DNA of 64,000 nt from Isoperla grammatica (taxonomy: Eukaryota; Arthropoda; Insecta; Plecoptera; Perlodidae). Position 1 is the first letter of the stretch; the number at the start of each line of letters is the position of its first letter. Of this stretch, positions 1 to 11,178 are shown piece after piece. The position numbers were made by a program, and so were the translations under genes. The stretch spans positions 39,021,872 through 39,085,871 of the forward strand of contig OX246741.1 of NCBI GenBank assembly GCA_945910005.1, read 5' to 3'. Below the pieces are notes generated by a model. It ran no database searches. It was not told the origin of the DNA and saw only the letters and a program-made list of their open reading frames with translations.

Positions 1-1929
1 TGAGCGAAAACCTGACTGGTTACTATAAAATAAGTCATTATCATTAAAATATTGCATAACTTGTTTGTGAACAACTAATTCTAATACTTTTTCAAAAATT
101 GGAAGTACATTAATAGGACGGAATTCATCACATTTCACACTACATATCAGTTTCATTCACTTTTGAAATGATGGTTGAAAAATTAAAGTCACATAATTTG
201 CAAAAGTAGCCATGTGAACAATGTTTGGCTATCAGGCTTATTGACGCTGATTAGAAATATAAACACTAAAATAGCAGTAGTTAACCATTCTGAATTCAAG
301 ATTAAATGCCACAAGTCGAAAGGGAAAACTGAACCGGCTAATGCAGACTTTGCTTTAGACTCCTGTAAGAGAGACAATCCAACTCGTTCAAACTACTGGT
401 TGTTGTGTTTACTCGCCGAAATGACTCATCATCTAAATCTAAAATTTAAATCTAATGCGTGGGCATGGAAAACGAGGAATACACAAAACAAGGTAATTCA
501 AGTTTAATTGTAGGTCTAAGTTTTTAGTAACTGTTTTCAGTGAAGTAAGTATCGTGTTAGAGCAAATTATTTAATATTATTTTCTAGGTGAGTTCCTGAT
601 TCCCAGACCACCCTGGGTTGAAGCATCAGAAGACAAAACTCTGCAAATGAGAGGTGAAACGTGTATATTTTGACAAGTGAAGCTACTCGAATAATGTTGC
701 CAGGACGGAGCCCACCAGGATTGAGTCTGCCCATCTGAAATCGCTCCCCCGGGGGCGGCCAACCTCCAGACCCACCCACATATCATACACGTGACGCTAT
801 AATCACAGACGGCAAGTAATGGGCTATCACGTTTATACCGCCCCCCCGCAGGAACACCACAGCAATGTTTAGTTTGAATTGACAAGTAGGATATTTGGTA
901 GGAGGACTGAATTATAATCAAAACTAAATACTTTAAATTTGAAAGTAAAAAATAAACAATTTAATTTACAGATGACTGGTTTCTGAAGAGTCTCTTCCAC
1001 ACAGAGAAACGAAACGAAATTTTATGTTTTCTCGAAGGTTGACTTTGAGTTTATAACTGACAGTCTTATTTTCGTTTAACATCAAATTTACAACACACCT
1101 CAACGTCTAGGATATGTGCATACTTCTAACGATATGCATGGTAATTGTCAAATACTCGTTGTTAGGAACATATTATTTGAATAGGCAATAATTTGTGATA
1201 ACTTTCTGAAGGACCATCCAAACTTTCTGAAGGACCATCCAACCATTATAAAAAAAAATGGGTTTCTTTATTCAAATCCTAGTCCAAACAAAAATAAGTG
1301 ATAGAGAAATCTTTAAGGCAGTTCTTTTACCACCTGTGTGAATGGCAAATTAGTTTTTCTTTACGTGAATAGAATAGGTGCAATCACAATCATTATTAAT
1401 CACTTAGTCCATCACACTGGACTGGCAACACTTGAAATTAGTCCCTTTATATCCCGAGCTGGCAGACAGTGAACACATTAACAGACAATCCGTTTGCAGT
1501 TTGCACCTTAAAAAGAAAGTAGTTGCAGCATTTTTCAACACGTAATTCTCAAACAACCTTTTATTTTGTGTTTCACTTGACGGTATGATACAGTTGTATG
1601 AGATTTCTGTCCGTCTCCACCTCAACGCTCAAAGAAATATTGAACCATCTAAACTACATTTCTTATTGAACATCTTAACAAATTAAGCAACTTGTTCTCT
1701 CAGCGAAGCTAATGGAGTCGTTAAAAACGGACAAGTTATTCTTCTATACAGGAGGTTTATACATTTTGCAAAACGAATTTTCTGAATGGAATTTCTTCGG
1801 GATAATAATCTGAATGATGTAAATTGTTGTAGATGTTGAGGTGTCACATACAACAATATGTTTACGTCGTATCAGCTAGAGGAATATTATCCTGAGATAA
1901 ATGGTAAGGCGAGAACAACGGGAGGTCAC
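1..1929. other. AT-rich unique sequence, no gene seen
   Basis: I find no supportable gene here. The open frames (up to 114 codons near 577-921, minus strand) have no recognisable domain, and their length is what AT-rich random sequence gives. A GC-richer patch at about 690-860, with short C and G runs, stands out from the AT-rich surroundings. It could be a piece of an old mobile element but shows no diagnostic feature. Confidence 0.6.
1200..1241. repeat. Two-copy 21-bp direct repeat
   Basis: A 21-bp word beginning AACTTTCTGAAGG occurs twice head to tail at 1200-1220 and 1221-1241 with no difference between copies. It looks like a recent slippage duplication and may be the earliest stage of a minisatellite like those elsewhere in the window. 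Confidence 0.85.
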
Positions 1930-3055
1930 TCGCGCTGTCACTTGCTGGGCAGACAAGAGGACTATACGAACACGTTGGCCTGTGCGCTGTAACTGACCGT
2001 CAGGTGAACAAGAGGACTATACGAACACGTTGGCCTGTGCGCTGTCACTTGCTGGGCAGACAAGAGGACTATACGAACACGTTGGCCTGTGCGCTGTAAC
2101 TGACCGTCAGGTGAACAAGAGGACTATACGAACACGTTGGCCTGTGCGTTGTAACTGACCGTCAGGTAAACAAGAGGACTATACGAACACGTTGGCCTGT
2201 GCGTTGTAACTGACCGTCAGGTGAACAAGAGGACTATACGAACACGTTGGCCTGTGCGTTGTAACTGACCGTCAGGTGAACAAGAGGACTATACGAACAC
2301 GTTGGCCTGTGCGTTGTAACTGACCGTCAGGTGAACAAGAGGACTATACGAACACGTTGGCCTGTGCGCTGTAACTGACCGTCAGGTGAACAAGAGGACT
2401 ATACGAACACGTTGGCCTGTGCGCTGTCACTTGCTGGGGCAGACAAGAGGACTATACGAACACGTTGGCCTGTGCGTTGTAACTGACCGTCAGGTGAACA
2501 AGAGGACTATACGAACACGTTGGCCTGTGCGCTGTAACTGACCGTCAGGTGAACAAGAGGACTATACGAACACGTTGGCCTGTGCGTTGTAACTGACCGT
2601 CAGGTGAACAAGAGGACTATACGAACACGTTGGCCTGTGCGTTGTAACTGACCGTCAGGTGAACAAGAGGACTATACGAACACGTTGGCCTGTGCGTTGT
2701 AACTGACCGTCAGGTGAACAAGAGGACTATACGAACACGTTGGCCTGTGCGCTGTAACTGACCGTCAGGTGAACAAGAGGACTATACGAACACGTTGGCC
2801 TGTGCGTTGTAACTGACCGTCAGGTGAACAAGAGGACTATACGAACACGTTGGCCTGTGCGCTGTAACTGACCGTCAGGTGGACAAGAGGACTATACGAA
2901 CACGTTGGCCTGTGCGTTGTAACTGACCGTCAGGTGGACAAGAGGACTATACGAACACGTTGGCCTGTGCGTTGTAACTGACCGTCAGGTGAACAAGAGG
3001 ACTATACGAACACGTTGGCCTGTGCGTTGTAACTGACCGTCAGGTGAACAAGAGG
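1930..3055. repeat. 55-bp minisatellite, about 20 copies
   Basis: The unit starts CAAGAGGACTATACGAACAC and recurs every 55 bp from 1954 to 3049. Two intervals are shorter: 52 bp (2009 to 2061) and 53 bp (2391 to 2444). In these the normal tail (GTAACTGACCGTCAGGTGAA) is replaced by a different one (GTCACTTGCTGGGCAGA, with one extra G in the second). The same alternative tail forms the left edge of the array at 1932-1953. Other variation is mostly single-base, such as GCGCTG versus GCGTTG. Because 55 is not a multiple of 3, the unit is not a protein repeat. The right edge breaks off inside a unit at about 3055. Confidence 0.97.
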
Positions 3056-4261
3056 AAAACAACAAACCTGTGGACACTTTGGTAATGAAGCACACACAAT
3101 GTTTAGGAAATATTTTCGAGAAGGTGTGGGTATTAGCTTTGGAATTATTTTTATTATTTATTGTATTGTTATTATTTATTGCACCACACAAGCGTATTCT
3201 CATAATTCAGTGTTGTAACTAATGTTTTACAGTCCACATTCCTAAAGCTTCTATAAGTAATTGACGATAAACACTAATTTTAAAAAAAGACATAAATAAA
3301 TAAATACAATAAAGTAAATACAAATATTTTTGAATTAATAGATTCATCGTTTTATTTTTCGTCTGTCGATTAAAAGAATAATAATATTCTACTTCACCCA
3401 ACCAGATTTCTTCCTTGTGTAAGCAATCGCTTTTTGGAACAATATGTCACCAAATTAAACTACCTCCCCCCCCCAAACTTCACATATTTTCACCAGAGTT
3501 CCAATATTCTGTAACGATGGCAACCGATATTCAGATCGTGAGGCAGTACCGTTCTTGAATGCACCATGCAACGTTTGGTGTGTCCCTCCCTCCCAGCCAC
3601 GTATATAATAGGCCAGGGAAAGTACATGTCAAAGTGCCAACAGCTGTTTTGAGAACAACACTGTATCAATGCCTTCCTTATTTAGACTCTCATTATTCAT
3701 GTGTGTGTGTGTGATTGTGCTACATGAATGAAGGTGAGATTAACATGTGTGGTTCCAAATTATGTGCGTATGTTGTAATAATGGCTAAACTTTTAAAATG
3801 ATTAATGGGTTTTGAAGGAAAGTGTTCGTAGAGTAATTGTAATTACATCTTCTCAGTTACCTTACAAATTTGTATTTATTTAGTTATATTTTATAATTAA
3901 TCTACCCTACTAACCAGATGACCAAACATAGTTCTATGATGAACAACAAACAATCATTAAATATTGTTAAATATTTTTATCACGTGAAACACAAAACACA
4001 AAAATAACAACCTTTGAAACAACGAACAACACAGCACTCAACGACAACGAAGCACTCAATAATTCAACGTTGTTCTGAATCGGCCGTGAATGATTCTGGC
4101 ATTTGTCCCTGGGTGTTCGCACTGTCCAAGTTCATATTTAAAATATAGATCATTGATTGGTTATCACTCACCCGTTGATGGTGTTCGAAGCCTGCAGGGT
4201 TGGTTTAGTCGCTTTAAATTAGAGTCCCCCACTGAAAATCTGTCTTGTTACTGAATGGATA

Positions 4262-4330
4262 ACTATTGATATTGATTTATTTATTTTATTTATTGAGATA
4301 TAAATTAAAGACTAAGGTCTTCGCTCCATT
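4262..4330 (-). mobile_element. Possible LINE/SINE 3' tail fragment
   Basis: Read on the minus strand, a small hairpin (AAGAC/GTCTT, stem arms 4308-4312 and 4317-4321, loop of 4) is followed by an AATAAATAAATC-type simple repeat. A hairpin just before a short-repeat tail is a common design of LINE 3' ends, and a similar arrangement occurs at 53824-53893. No coding remnant is attached. This is a weak call based on layout only; a chance simple repeat is an alternative. Confidence 0.2.
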
Positions 4331-4471
4331 TTTTAAGTAACGGTGATGTTACCCTGATGTCACAGTTAACAATTCCACCAATAATAACGAGTGTACATAT
4401 TCCCCACATTCGGCATTGTGCCACTTTATGGTAACATCACTCACATTGAATATGGATTGTATAATCTATTT

Positions 4472-4700
4472 CAGAGGCTTTCACGGCCGGAGTCAACTAT
4501 ACTAACAAGGGTTCCGGGTATAGCAGACTCAAAAGGTGGACATAATTGAACTTTTCGCCCATATTGCAATGGGCTTCTTCAGGGACTTTTGGAACGCGTT
4601 GACACTGGAATATCACAAAGGGAACTCTGGACAGTGTTGCTATCTGAATAAAACTAAAGGCAAAGGTCCCTGAAGAAGCCCATAGGGAGCTTGCAATAAC
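4472..4700 (-). mobile_element. Penelope-like retroelement tail fragments in inverted arrangement
   Basis: Two related pieces lie in opposite orientation. A 17-bp perfect inverted repeat pairs 4570-4586 with 4666-4682, and similarity continues outward on one side with one mismatch. The minus-strand copy carries a CTGAAGA word, a 6-bp stem and then GAAA, followed downstream by GGCCGTGAAAGCCTC. I associate this type of ending with Penelope-like retroelements in arthropods, from memory. The plus-strand copy keeps CTGAAGAAGCCCAT but lacks the GAAA half, so it is degraded. No reverse transcriptase or endonuclease remnant was seen nearby. A hairpin of unrelated origin is the alternative. Confidence 0.35.
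4530..4591 (-). ncRNA. Hammerhead-ribozyme-like core motif
   Basis: On the minus strand, CTGAAGA (4576-4582) fits the hammerhead core CUGANGA. It is followed by one extra base, a 6-bp stem (4569-4574 with 4557-4562, loop of 6) and GAAA (4553-4556). Flanking CAAAAG (4586-4591) can pair with CTTTTG (4530-4535), giving a possible stem I. Deviations are the extra A before stem II, unpaired bases between stem I and the core, and no clear stem III or cleavage triplet. Hammerheads are known in Penelope-like elements. This copy may be a decayed version, and activity is not implied. Confidence 0.3.
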
Positions 4701-6350
4701 GTATAATAATTTCCGGTATCGCACGGTAGCCATACTGAGGTACTCTGTAAACATTTGTTTACGTTCTTCCGACACTGCATTGTTGCAATATTACAGATGT
4801 CCTTTGACTGACACATCAACTGTTTTCAAAAAAAGGTTCCGTATTATGACTGAAAACAAAATAAGAACGCGTAAACTCTGTTTGATGACAATTATTTGCA
4901 TGTGTTATCATTTTCTTGAACTTTTACCTGCACACATCAACCTATACGGCTTGAAACTGTGATATTTCCTGGATAACCTATGTGTCTTCTATTGACAGAA
5001 CAAAATGTAAACAAGCAATGTGTACCTCATAATAGCCGCCACGTGACGTCTATTGAAAGCTATCTAGTGCAATATGGACGAAACGTTGGATTATTTCCGC
5101 CTTTTGAATCGGTGATATCCGGAAAACCTCGTTAGTATAAAAGGTTATATGTCTCGAATATTGATTTAGATTAATCCGCTTTAATAAGTGTACATAAAGA
5201 ACTACAAACGATGTCCGTGCGTTTCCAAACAAGTCCGAAAGATATGTTTCCTCCAGCGTATGTCCAGTCATGCAGCCAACCACCCCGGGTGTTGGATCTC
5301 ATACGTGGATCCGAGCAAGGAGGTTATTTGTGTAGATATAACATAACCATCCGACCGTAACGCGCGTTATGAGAGAGAAGATAACAACGCTCGTAAAGAT
5401 AACGGTCGTAATATGCCCACAGTTGAGAAACAACTTTGTTGGTTGTTCAAATCTATAGGTAGTTAATTGCAGGAAAGTTGTTATTTATGTTACTAAATAA
5501 AATACTGGGAAATTTCGGGTCTGAAGAGCTGTAAACTATATCGGTGCAATAAAATACAGATAACTGTAGAAACGTGTGTGTAAACGTAGTTCTTACTTCT
5601 TAGTAAGATAATTTGCGACGACTTTGAAAACGAAATAGTATAATACAAAGTGCAAAGACACATCATCAACAGTCAACACAAATCATGAGGCATTAAAATG
5701 CAACTGTTCAAAGGTTCGAAATGTCGCTAAAATACTACAACCCTGAACCAGTAAATTTTGAGATGTACCCTAATTTTTAAATTTGAACCTCATACATACA
5801 TTTACGAAACGTCATTCTCCGTTCACTGATTATAATTGTGAAGATTTTAGAAATTGGAAGTAACATTTTTACAAAGCACAAGCACTGCCACGCATTATTT
5901 GAAATGAAGGATTTTAGGTGCATGAATAATTATATGGATGTAAATCTTAATTAAAATGATATTAACGCTACGAGCTCTATTGTATCTTGTATCGAGTCGG
6001 CATTACTAAAATTAAACGCTCTACTTCAGTTCCGCTAAATAATTCAATTCAATTTTATTCAATAGTTCCACATGTTACATTGCAAAATATATGCGGTATG
6101 TTTCATTCCATTGATGTATAATATCAAGTGGAAGAAGTTAAAAACTTGAGGGTCAGTAGCCTAGATAAAATATGTGGGCATCTATCTGTGTGGAGTATTT
6201 AGTTTTATATACAACTAAGTAGTAACTTAACGTAGACTATAACTATGCATTTAGTTTACAATAATAATTATAACAAATAAGAACAATATGAATTATTATA
6301 GTTTCAATTTTCTGATTTCGTATTTTGTTATAATAAGGGTTTGCGCTGCC

Positions 6351-8362
6351 AAGACACAACACATTATTGGACAGTGTTTTGGATAGCCTTGGTACAAAAC
6401 GTGTCTACAGCGAGTGAAGGTAACTGTGGCTGCTTGACTGGAAGACAGAACATATTATTGGACAGTGTTTTGGATAGCCTTGGTACAAAACGTGTCTACA
6501 GCGAGTGAAGGTAACTGTGGCTGCTTGGCTGGAAGACACAACACATTATTGGACAGTGTTTTGGATAGCCTTGGTACAAAACGTGTCTACAGTGAGTGAA
6601 GGTAACTGTGGCTGCTTGGCTGGAAGACACAACACATTATTGGACAGTGTTTTGGATAGCCTTGGTACAAAACGTGTCTACAGCGAGTGAAGGTAACTGT
6701 AGCTGCTTGGCTGGAAGACACAACACATTATTGGACAGTGTTTTGGATAGCCTTGGTACAAAACGTGTCTACAGTGAGTGAAGGTAACTGTGGCTGCTTG
6801 GCTGGAGGACACAACACATTATTGGACAGTGGTTTGGATAGCCTTGGTACAAAACGTGTCTACAGTGAGTGAAGGTAGCTGTGGCTGCTTGGCTGGAGGA
6901 CACAACACATTATTGGACAGTGGTTTGGATAGCCTTGGTACAAAACGTGTCTACAGTGAGTGAAGGTAACTGTGGCTGCTTGGCTGGAAGACACAACATA
7001 TTATTGGACAGTGTTTTGGATAGCCTTGGTACAAAACGTGTCTACAGCGAGTGAAGGTAACTGTGGCTGCTTGGCTGGAAGACACAACATATTATTGGAC
7101 AGTGTTTTGGATAGCCTTGGTACAAAACGTGTCTACAGCGAGTGAAGGTAACTGTGGCTGCTTGGCTGGAAGACACAACACATTATTGGACAGTGTTTTG
7201 GATAGCCTTGGTACAAAACGTGTCTACAGCGAGTGAAGGTAACTGTAGCTGCTTGGCTGGAAGACACAACACATTATTGGACAGTGTTTTGGATAGCCTT
7301 GGTACAAAACGTGTCTACAGTGAGTGAAGGTAACTGTGGCTGCTTGGCTGGAAGACACAACACATTATTGGACAGTGTTTTGGATAGCCTTGGTACAAAA
7401 CGTGTCTACAGCGAGTGAAGGTAACTGTGGCTGCTTGACTGGAAGACACAACACATTATTGGACAGTGTTTTGGATAGCCTTGGTACAAAACGTGTCTAC
7501 AGCGAGTGAAGGCCGGTAACTGTGGCTGCTTGGCTGGAAGACACAACACATTATTGGACAGTGTTTGGATAGCCTTGGTACAAAACGTGTCTACAGCGAG
7601 TGAAGGTAACTGTGGCTGCTTGGCTGGAAGACACAACACATTATTGGACAGTGTTTTGGATAGCCTTGGTACAAAACGTGTCTATAGCGAGTGAAGGTAA
7701 CTGTGGCTGCTTGGCTGGAAGACACAACACATTATTGGACAGTGTTTTGGATAGCCTTGGTACAAAACGTGTCTACAGCGAGTGAAGGTAACTGTGGCTG
7801 CTTGGCTGGAAGACACAACACATTATTGGACAGTGTTTTGGATAGCCTTGGTACAAAACGTGTCTACAGCGAGTGAAGGTAACTGTGGCTGCTTGGCTGG
7901 AAGACACAACACATTATTGGACAGTGTTTTGGATAGCCTTGGTACAAAACGTGTCTACAGTGAGTGAAGGTAACTGTGGCTGCTTGGCTGGAAGACACAA
8001 CACATTATTGGACAGTGTTTTGGATAGCCTTGGTACAAAACGTGTCTACAGCGAGTGAAGGTAACTGTGGCTGCTTGGCTGGAAGACACAACACATTATT
8101 GGACAGTGTTTTGGATAGCCTTGGTACAAAACGTGTCTACAGCGAGTGAAGGTAACTGTGGCTGCTTGGCTGGAAGACACAACACATTATTGGACAGTGT
8201 TTTGGATAGCCTTGGTACAAAACGTGTCTACAGTGAGTGAAGGTAACTGTGGCTGCTTGGCTGGAAGACACAACACATCATTGGACAGTGTTTTGGATAG
8301 CCTTGGTACAAAACGTGTCTACAGTGAGTGAAGGTAACTGTGGCTGCTTGGCTGGAAGACAG
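6351..8362. repeat. 91-bp minisatellite, about 22 copies
   Basis: The unit runs from GAAGGTAACTGTGGCTGCTT to GTGTCTACAGCGAGT and repeats at 91 bp. One copy near 7510 has a small insertion (GCCG before GTAACTG), followed near 7565 by loss of one T. Frequent two-state sites are CAGCGAGTG/CAGTGAGTG and ACACATT/ACATATT. Each copy gives an apparent 61-codon open frame spanning two units, but 91 is not divisible by 3 and the frame closes every second unit, so these are artefacts. The array begins and ends within a unit. Confidence 0.97.
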
Positions 8363-9653
8363 AACGGACAAAGCCAGGACAACGGTGATTTAAATGCGTC
8401 ACAGGAGGGGGCAAGACAAAACATCGGAAACACAAAAAACATTGACATCGTTTAATTACATAAAACGGTGACATCAGAAATAAAAAGGTCTGATAATGAC
8501 AGAACATAGACTGTGTTTGATAATGAATCGGGGTAGTGTTGTGGCGAGTGGGTGGTTGAGTCAAGCTAGGTAGACGCGGGGGGCGACAAACCGCTTAGTC
8601 ATCCTGTCTGATTGAGCCAACAGACGACGAGGCGCGCTCCCTTGCTTCTGCACTAACTAGGGCACTGGAAACTAGTCAGATTCTAACTCACATAATATTA
8701 CCACTTACAAGCTTTAAGAAATATAATTAAAACCGTTTATTTTAATAAAAATGTCGACTCACTTTTCTGCGGGAAATTACGCAACTTATATGAAATTTAT
8801 GGGAATTGTTTTAAACAAGTAATATTTTTTAAAGGTATAAATTGCAAAATTAGCACTAATAAGCTTTTATTGTTAAAATTAAGAACGTCAAATTTAAATC
8901 TATGCGAAATTGTATATTTTTAAAAATTATTTTCCGTAGAAAGAAGCAAAGAACAAAACATGGCAAAATTATGAAGGGTGTACGGTAATGATTACTAGTT
9001 GACTGATTTTAGTAAACATTTTCAAAACACAACCTATTTGAGATGATTTGAATAATCACTTCATAAAGTTAATCTTAGCCTATCCCATCAAACGGTTCGA
9101 TTACCTTTATTCAAAGCCTATCATAATTGTATTTAATATTTCAACATTACCTGCACGTAAGCCTATACGCCCACTTACTAAGTGGATGTAGACACCTTCC
9201 CAACCATGATTGATTCTCAGCATTGGTTCATAAAGACAGTGAATTGAAACCCAAAACACAATTATTATTATTAATTTGCGTTGTGTATAAATTTACATAC
9301 AAATCAAAACTAATTTATAATAATGTACATAATTTGTTGCTAGATATGGCACAGATGATCAAATGCTTATTTAAAAATATCGCTGTGTTTGTTATTTCTA
9401 ATAAATACTCTTGTAAACATTTAAGATAGAACATTCCAAACACTTCGTGAGTTTACGGTTACTTAAACACAATATTCGCCCGAATTAAGATAGAAAGCAA
9501 GATAGTTTAAATCAAACATCGAACGTATTTTAATAGCTGTGAGAAACGAACGCAAAAGAGTACCATAATGAGAGGGCGTAATTATTAGGGCCAGCAGTTT
9601 GGTATTTGAGAGGATGGTGTCGATATGTTGATAGGAGAGCCATTAGCATAACT

Positions 9654-9746
9654 TTGTTCAAATAAGCTCGTCGGTGAAAACACATTTTGTAAGTCGATAA
9701 GGTTCTTTTTCCTTTATTGGGGAGTTAGCTCCCAATATTTGAACAA
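9654..9746. repeat. 11-bp inverted repeat around nested hairpin
   Basis: TTGTTCAAATA at 9654-9664 is the exact reverse complement of TATTTGAACAA at 9736-9746. Inside the pair, ATTGGGGAG and CTCCCAAT (about 9717-9735) can form a second hairpin with one bulge. The 93-bp size and terminal repeats would suit a very small non-autonomous DNA element, but no target-site duplication was found. Confidence 0.4.
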
Positions 9747-10120
9747 GGCGGTGATTGGAGAAGATGCACGTTGAAACGTTCACCGCTCGGCCACTTTCGA
9801 TGTTATATTTATTGATTAAACACGCCTTTTAAACATAAAAACAAATCATCAAGGAATGTTTAACAAATACCTTTATACACGATCATGCACAGTTTACAAA
9901 GTGATACCTTTTTTTGAAATACATCCGATATATTCAGTTCCGTTTTATAAATTACAAATTGTTACATTCAATATTTAAGATTATCGTCTGTGTTAACTTT
10001 AAATGTTATTATTTTAAGTGTATCCTCCACTCTACTTCAAATAAATTGACTTATATATCTAGTTATAATAAGTTGATGAACACAGTTAAAAAGAGAAAAA
10101 ATGCTTGGTTATTTATTACC

Positions 10121-10279
10121 TAACTAAGTAACTAAATAACTAACTAACTAACTTGCTGGCTATCTAACTAACTGACTAACTAATTAAGTAAACAGCTAAA
10201 ATCAACCAACTGATTAAATAACTAAGTAAGTACCTAATTAACTTGTTAACTAATTAACTAACGTAACTAGCTGACTAAA
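10121..10279. repeat. Degenerate CTAA/AACT tetranucleotide repeat
   Basis: A run of variants on the four-base word AACT (also AAGT, TAGC, GACT) fills about 160 bp. Substitutions are frequent, so this is an old, decaying microsatellite rather than a young one. Confidence 0.85.
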
Positions 10280-11178
10280 CGTCAAAATGTAAAGCGTACA
10301 TGTTAGATAGTTTTAGAGAAATCCTACACTCTAAATAAATGTAAAAAACGTCGATTGCAGTGAGAAAGAAATGAAGAATGAAACCTACCTGAGAAGATGT
10401 GCACCGCACACAATCCCTTGAACGCATCAAACTCTGCCACCGATATGTATGAGTTGATAAGTGGGTGGCTGTAACGTTCCTGATGCGTCCACTCGCAATT
10501 AATACCTCGTTTACATCCTAGCTCATCGCAAGCAATAATTAAAATGTCATTTGCTCAAAGAATATTGCAAGGCATACTGAGCTGGACGTGTAGCCAGGGA
10601 TGTGGAAACATATTCTGTCGCCGCTTGACAACAATGATTGCCTGCATGTCTAACATTCAACCCATACGGTTAATGGATTAGGCTATGAGTTCATGACAAA
10701 GGTACTTGAAAGTGTTCGGAGACAGGTTTTTAAATTGGGAAATAAATTTTAGCAGGGAATAAATAAGAATGAAGAGTACTCAGTGGTTTACTTTTTGTTT
10801 TGTGTCTATACTCAATTACAAGGTATTGCTTTTTAGAAAGACTCCACTTCAGTATTGTATGTATTTTCTTCTACAATAAAAAACCATGTAAGCTTGTAAA
10901 TTAAATAACAATGATGTTCAAGAAATGCAATAAGATTATTTCGTTTCGTTGTTAATTTCGCTGCTCTGCTGTTGTGAGCATCGAACATCGAACATCGAAC
11001 AACAGCGGTTGTTTTATATAACGTACATTGTAATATTACATTAATGTTTTATCACGCGTCCATATCCATTCTTGTAAATAATTATGCAAGAAGGGAATAT
11101 GAGAAGGGGGGGAGGGGGGTTATGCGTAGTTTATATTTTGCATCAAACAAAATAATCTAGAATGATTGCTGAGGCTGT

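Larger units (their letters stand above)
3056..6350. other. AT-rich spacer, no gene seen
   Basis: AT-rich, with a TTATT-rich stretch at about 3145-3180, a short C run near 3467, a short GT run near 3700 and a TATA-like word at 3602-3609 that has no open frame behind it. Open frames here are at most 92 codons and none is recognisable. The only structured pieces seen are the retroelement-like fragments listed separately at 4262-4330 and 4472-4700. Confidence 0.55.
8363..11178. other. AT-rich spacer, no gene seen
   Basis: A mildly GC-richer patch at 8540-8660 with a G run at 8578-8583 is followed by strongly AT-rich DNA. Open frames are below 70 codons and unrecognised. An inverted repeat pair (9654-9746) and a CTAA-type repeat (10121-10279) are listed separately. 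A short triplication of CATCGAA at about 10979-11000 and a G-rich run at 11105-11119 lie just before the 28-kb satellite. I see no promoter or RNA gene. Confidence 0.55.

Noticed and set aside
3602..3609. TATA-box promoter
   Set aside because: A single TATA-like word with no downstream gene, initiator evidence or conservation.
5081..5091. Second hammerhead-like tail at GACGAAACGTT
   Set aside because: The CUGANGA half of the core is not found upstream, so the match is too weak.
6505..8455. Series of 61-72 codon open frames with near-identical products
   Set aside because: They are one 91-bp tandem unit read in rotating frames. Each closes after two units, and 91 is not a multiple of 3.
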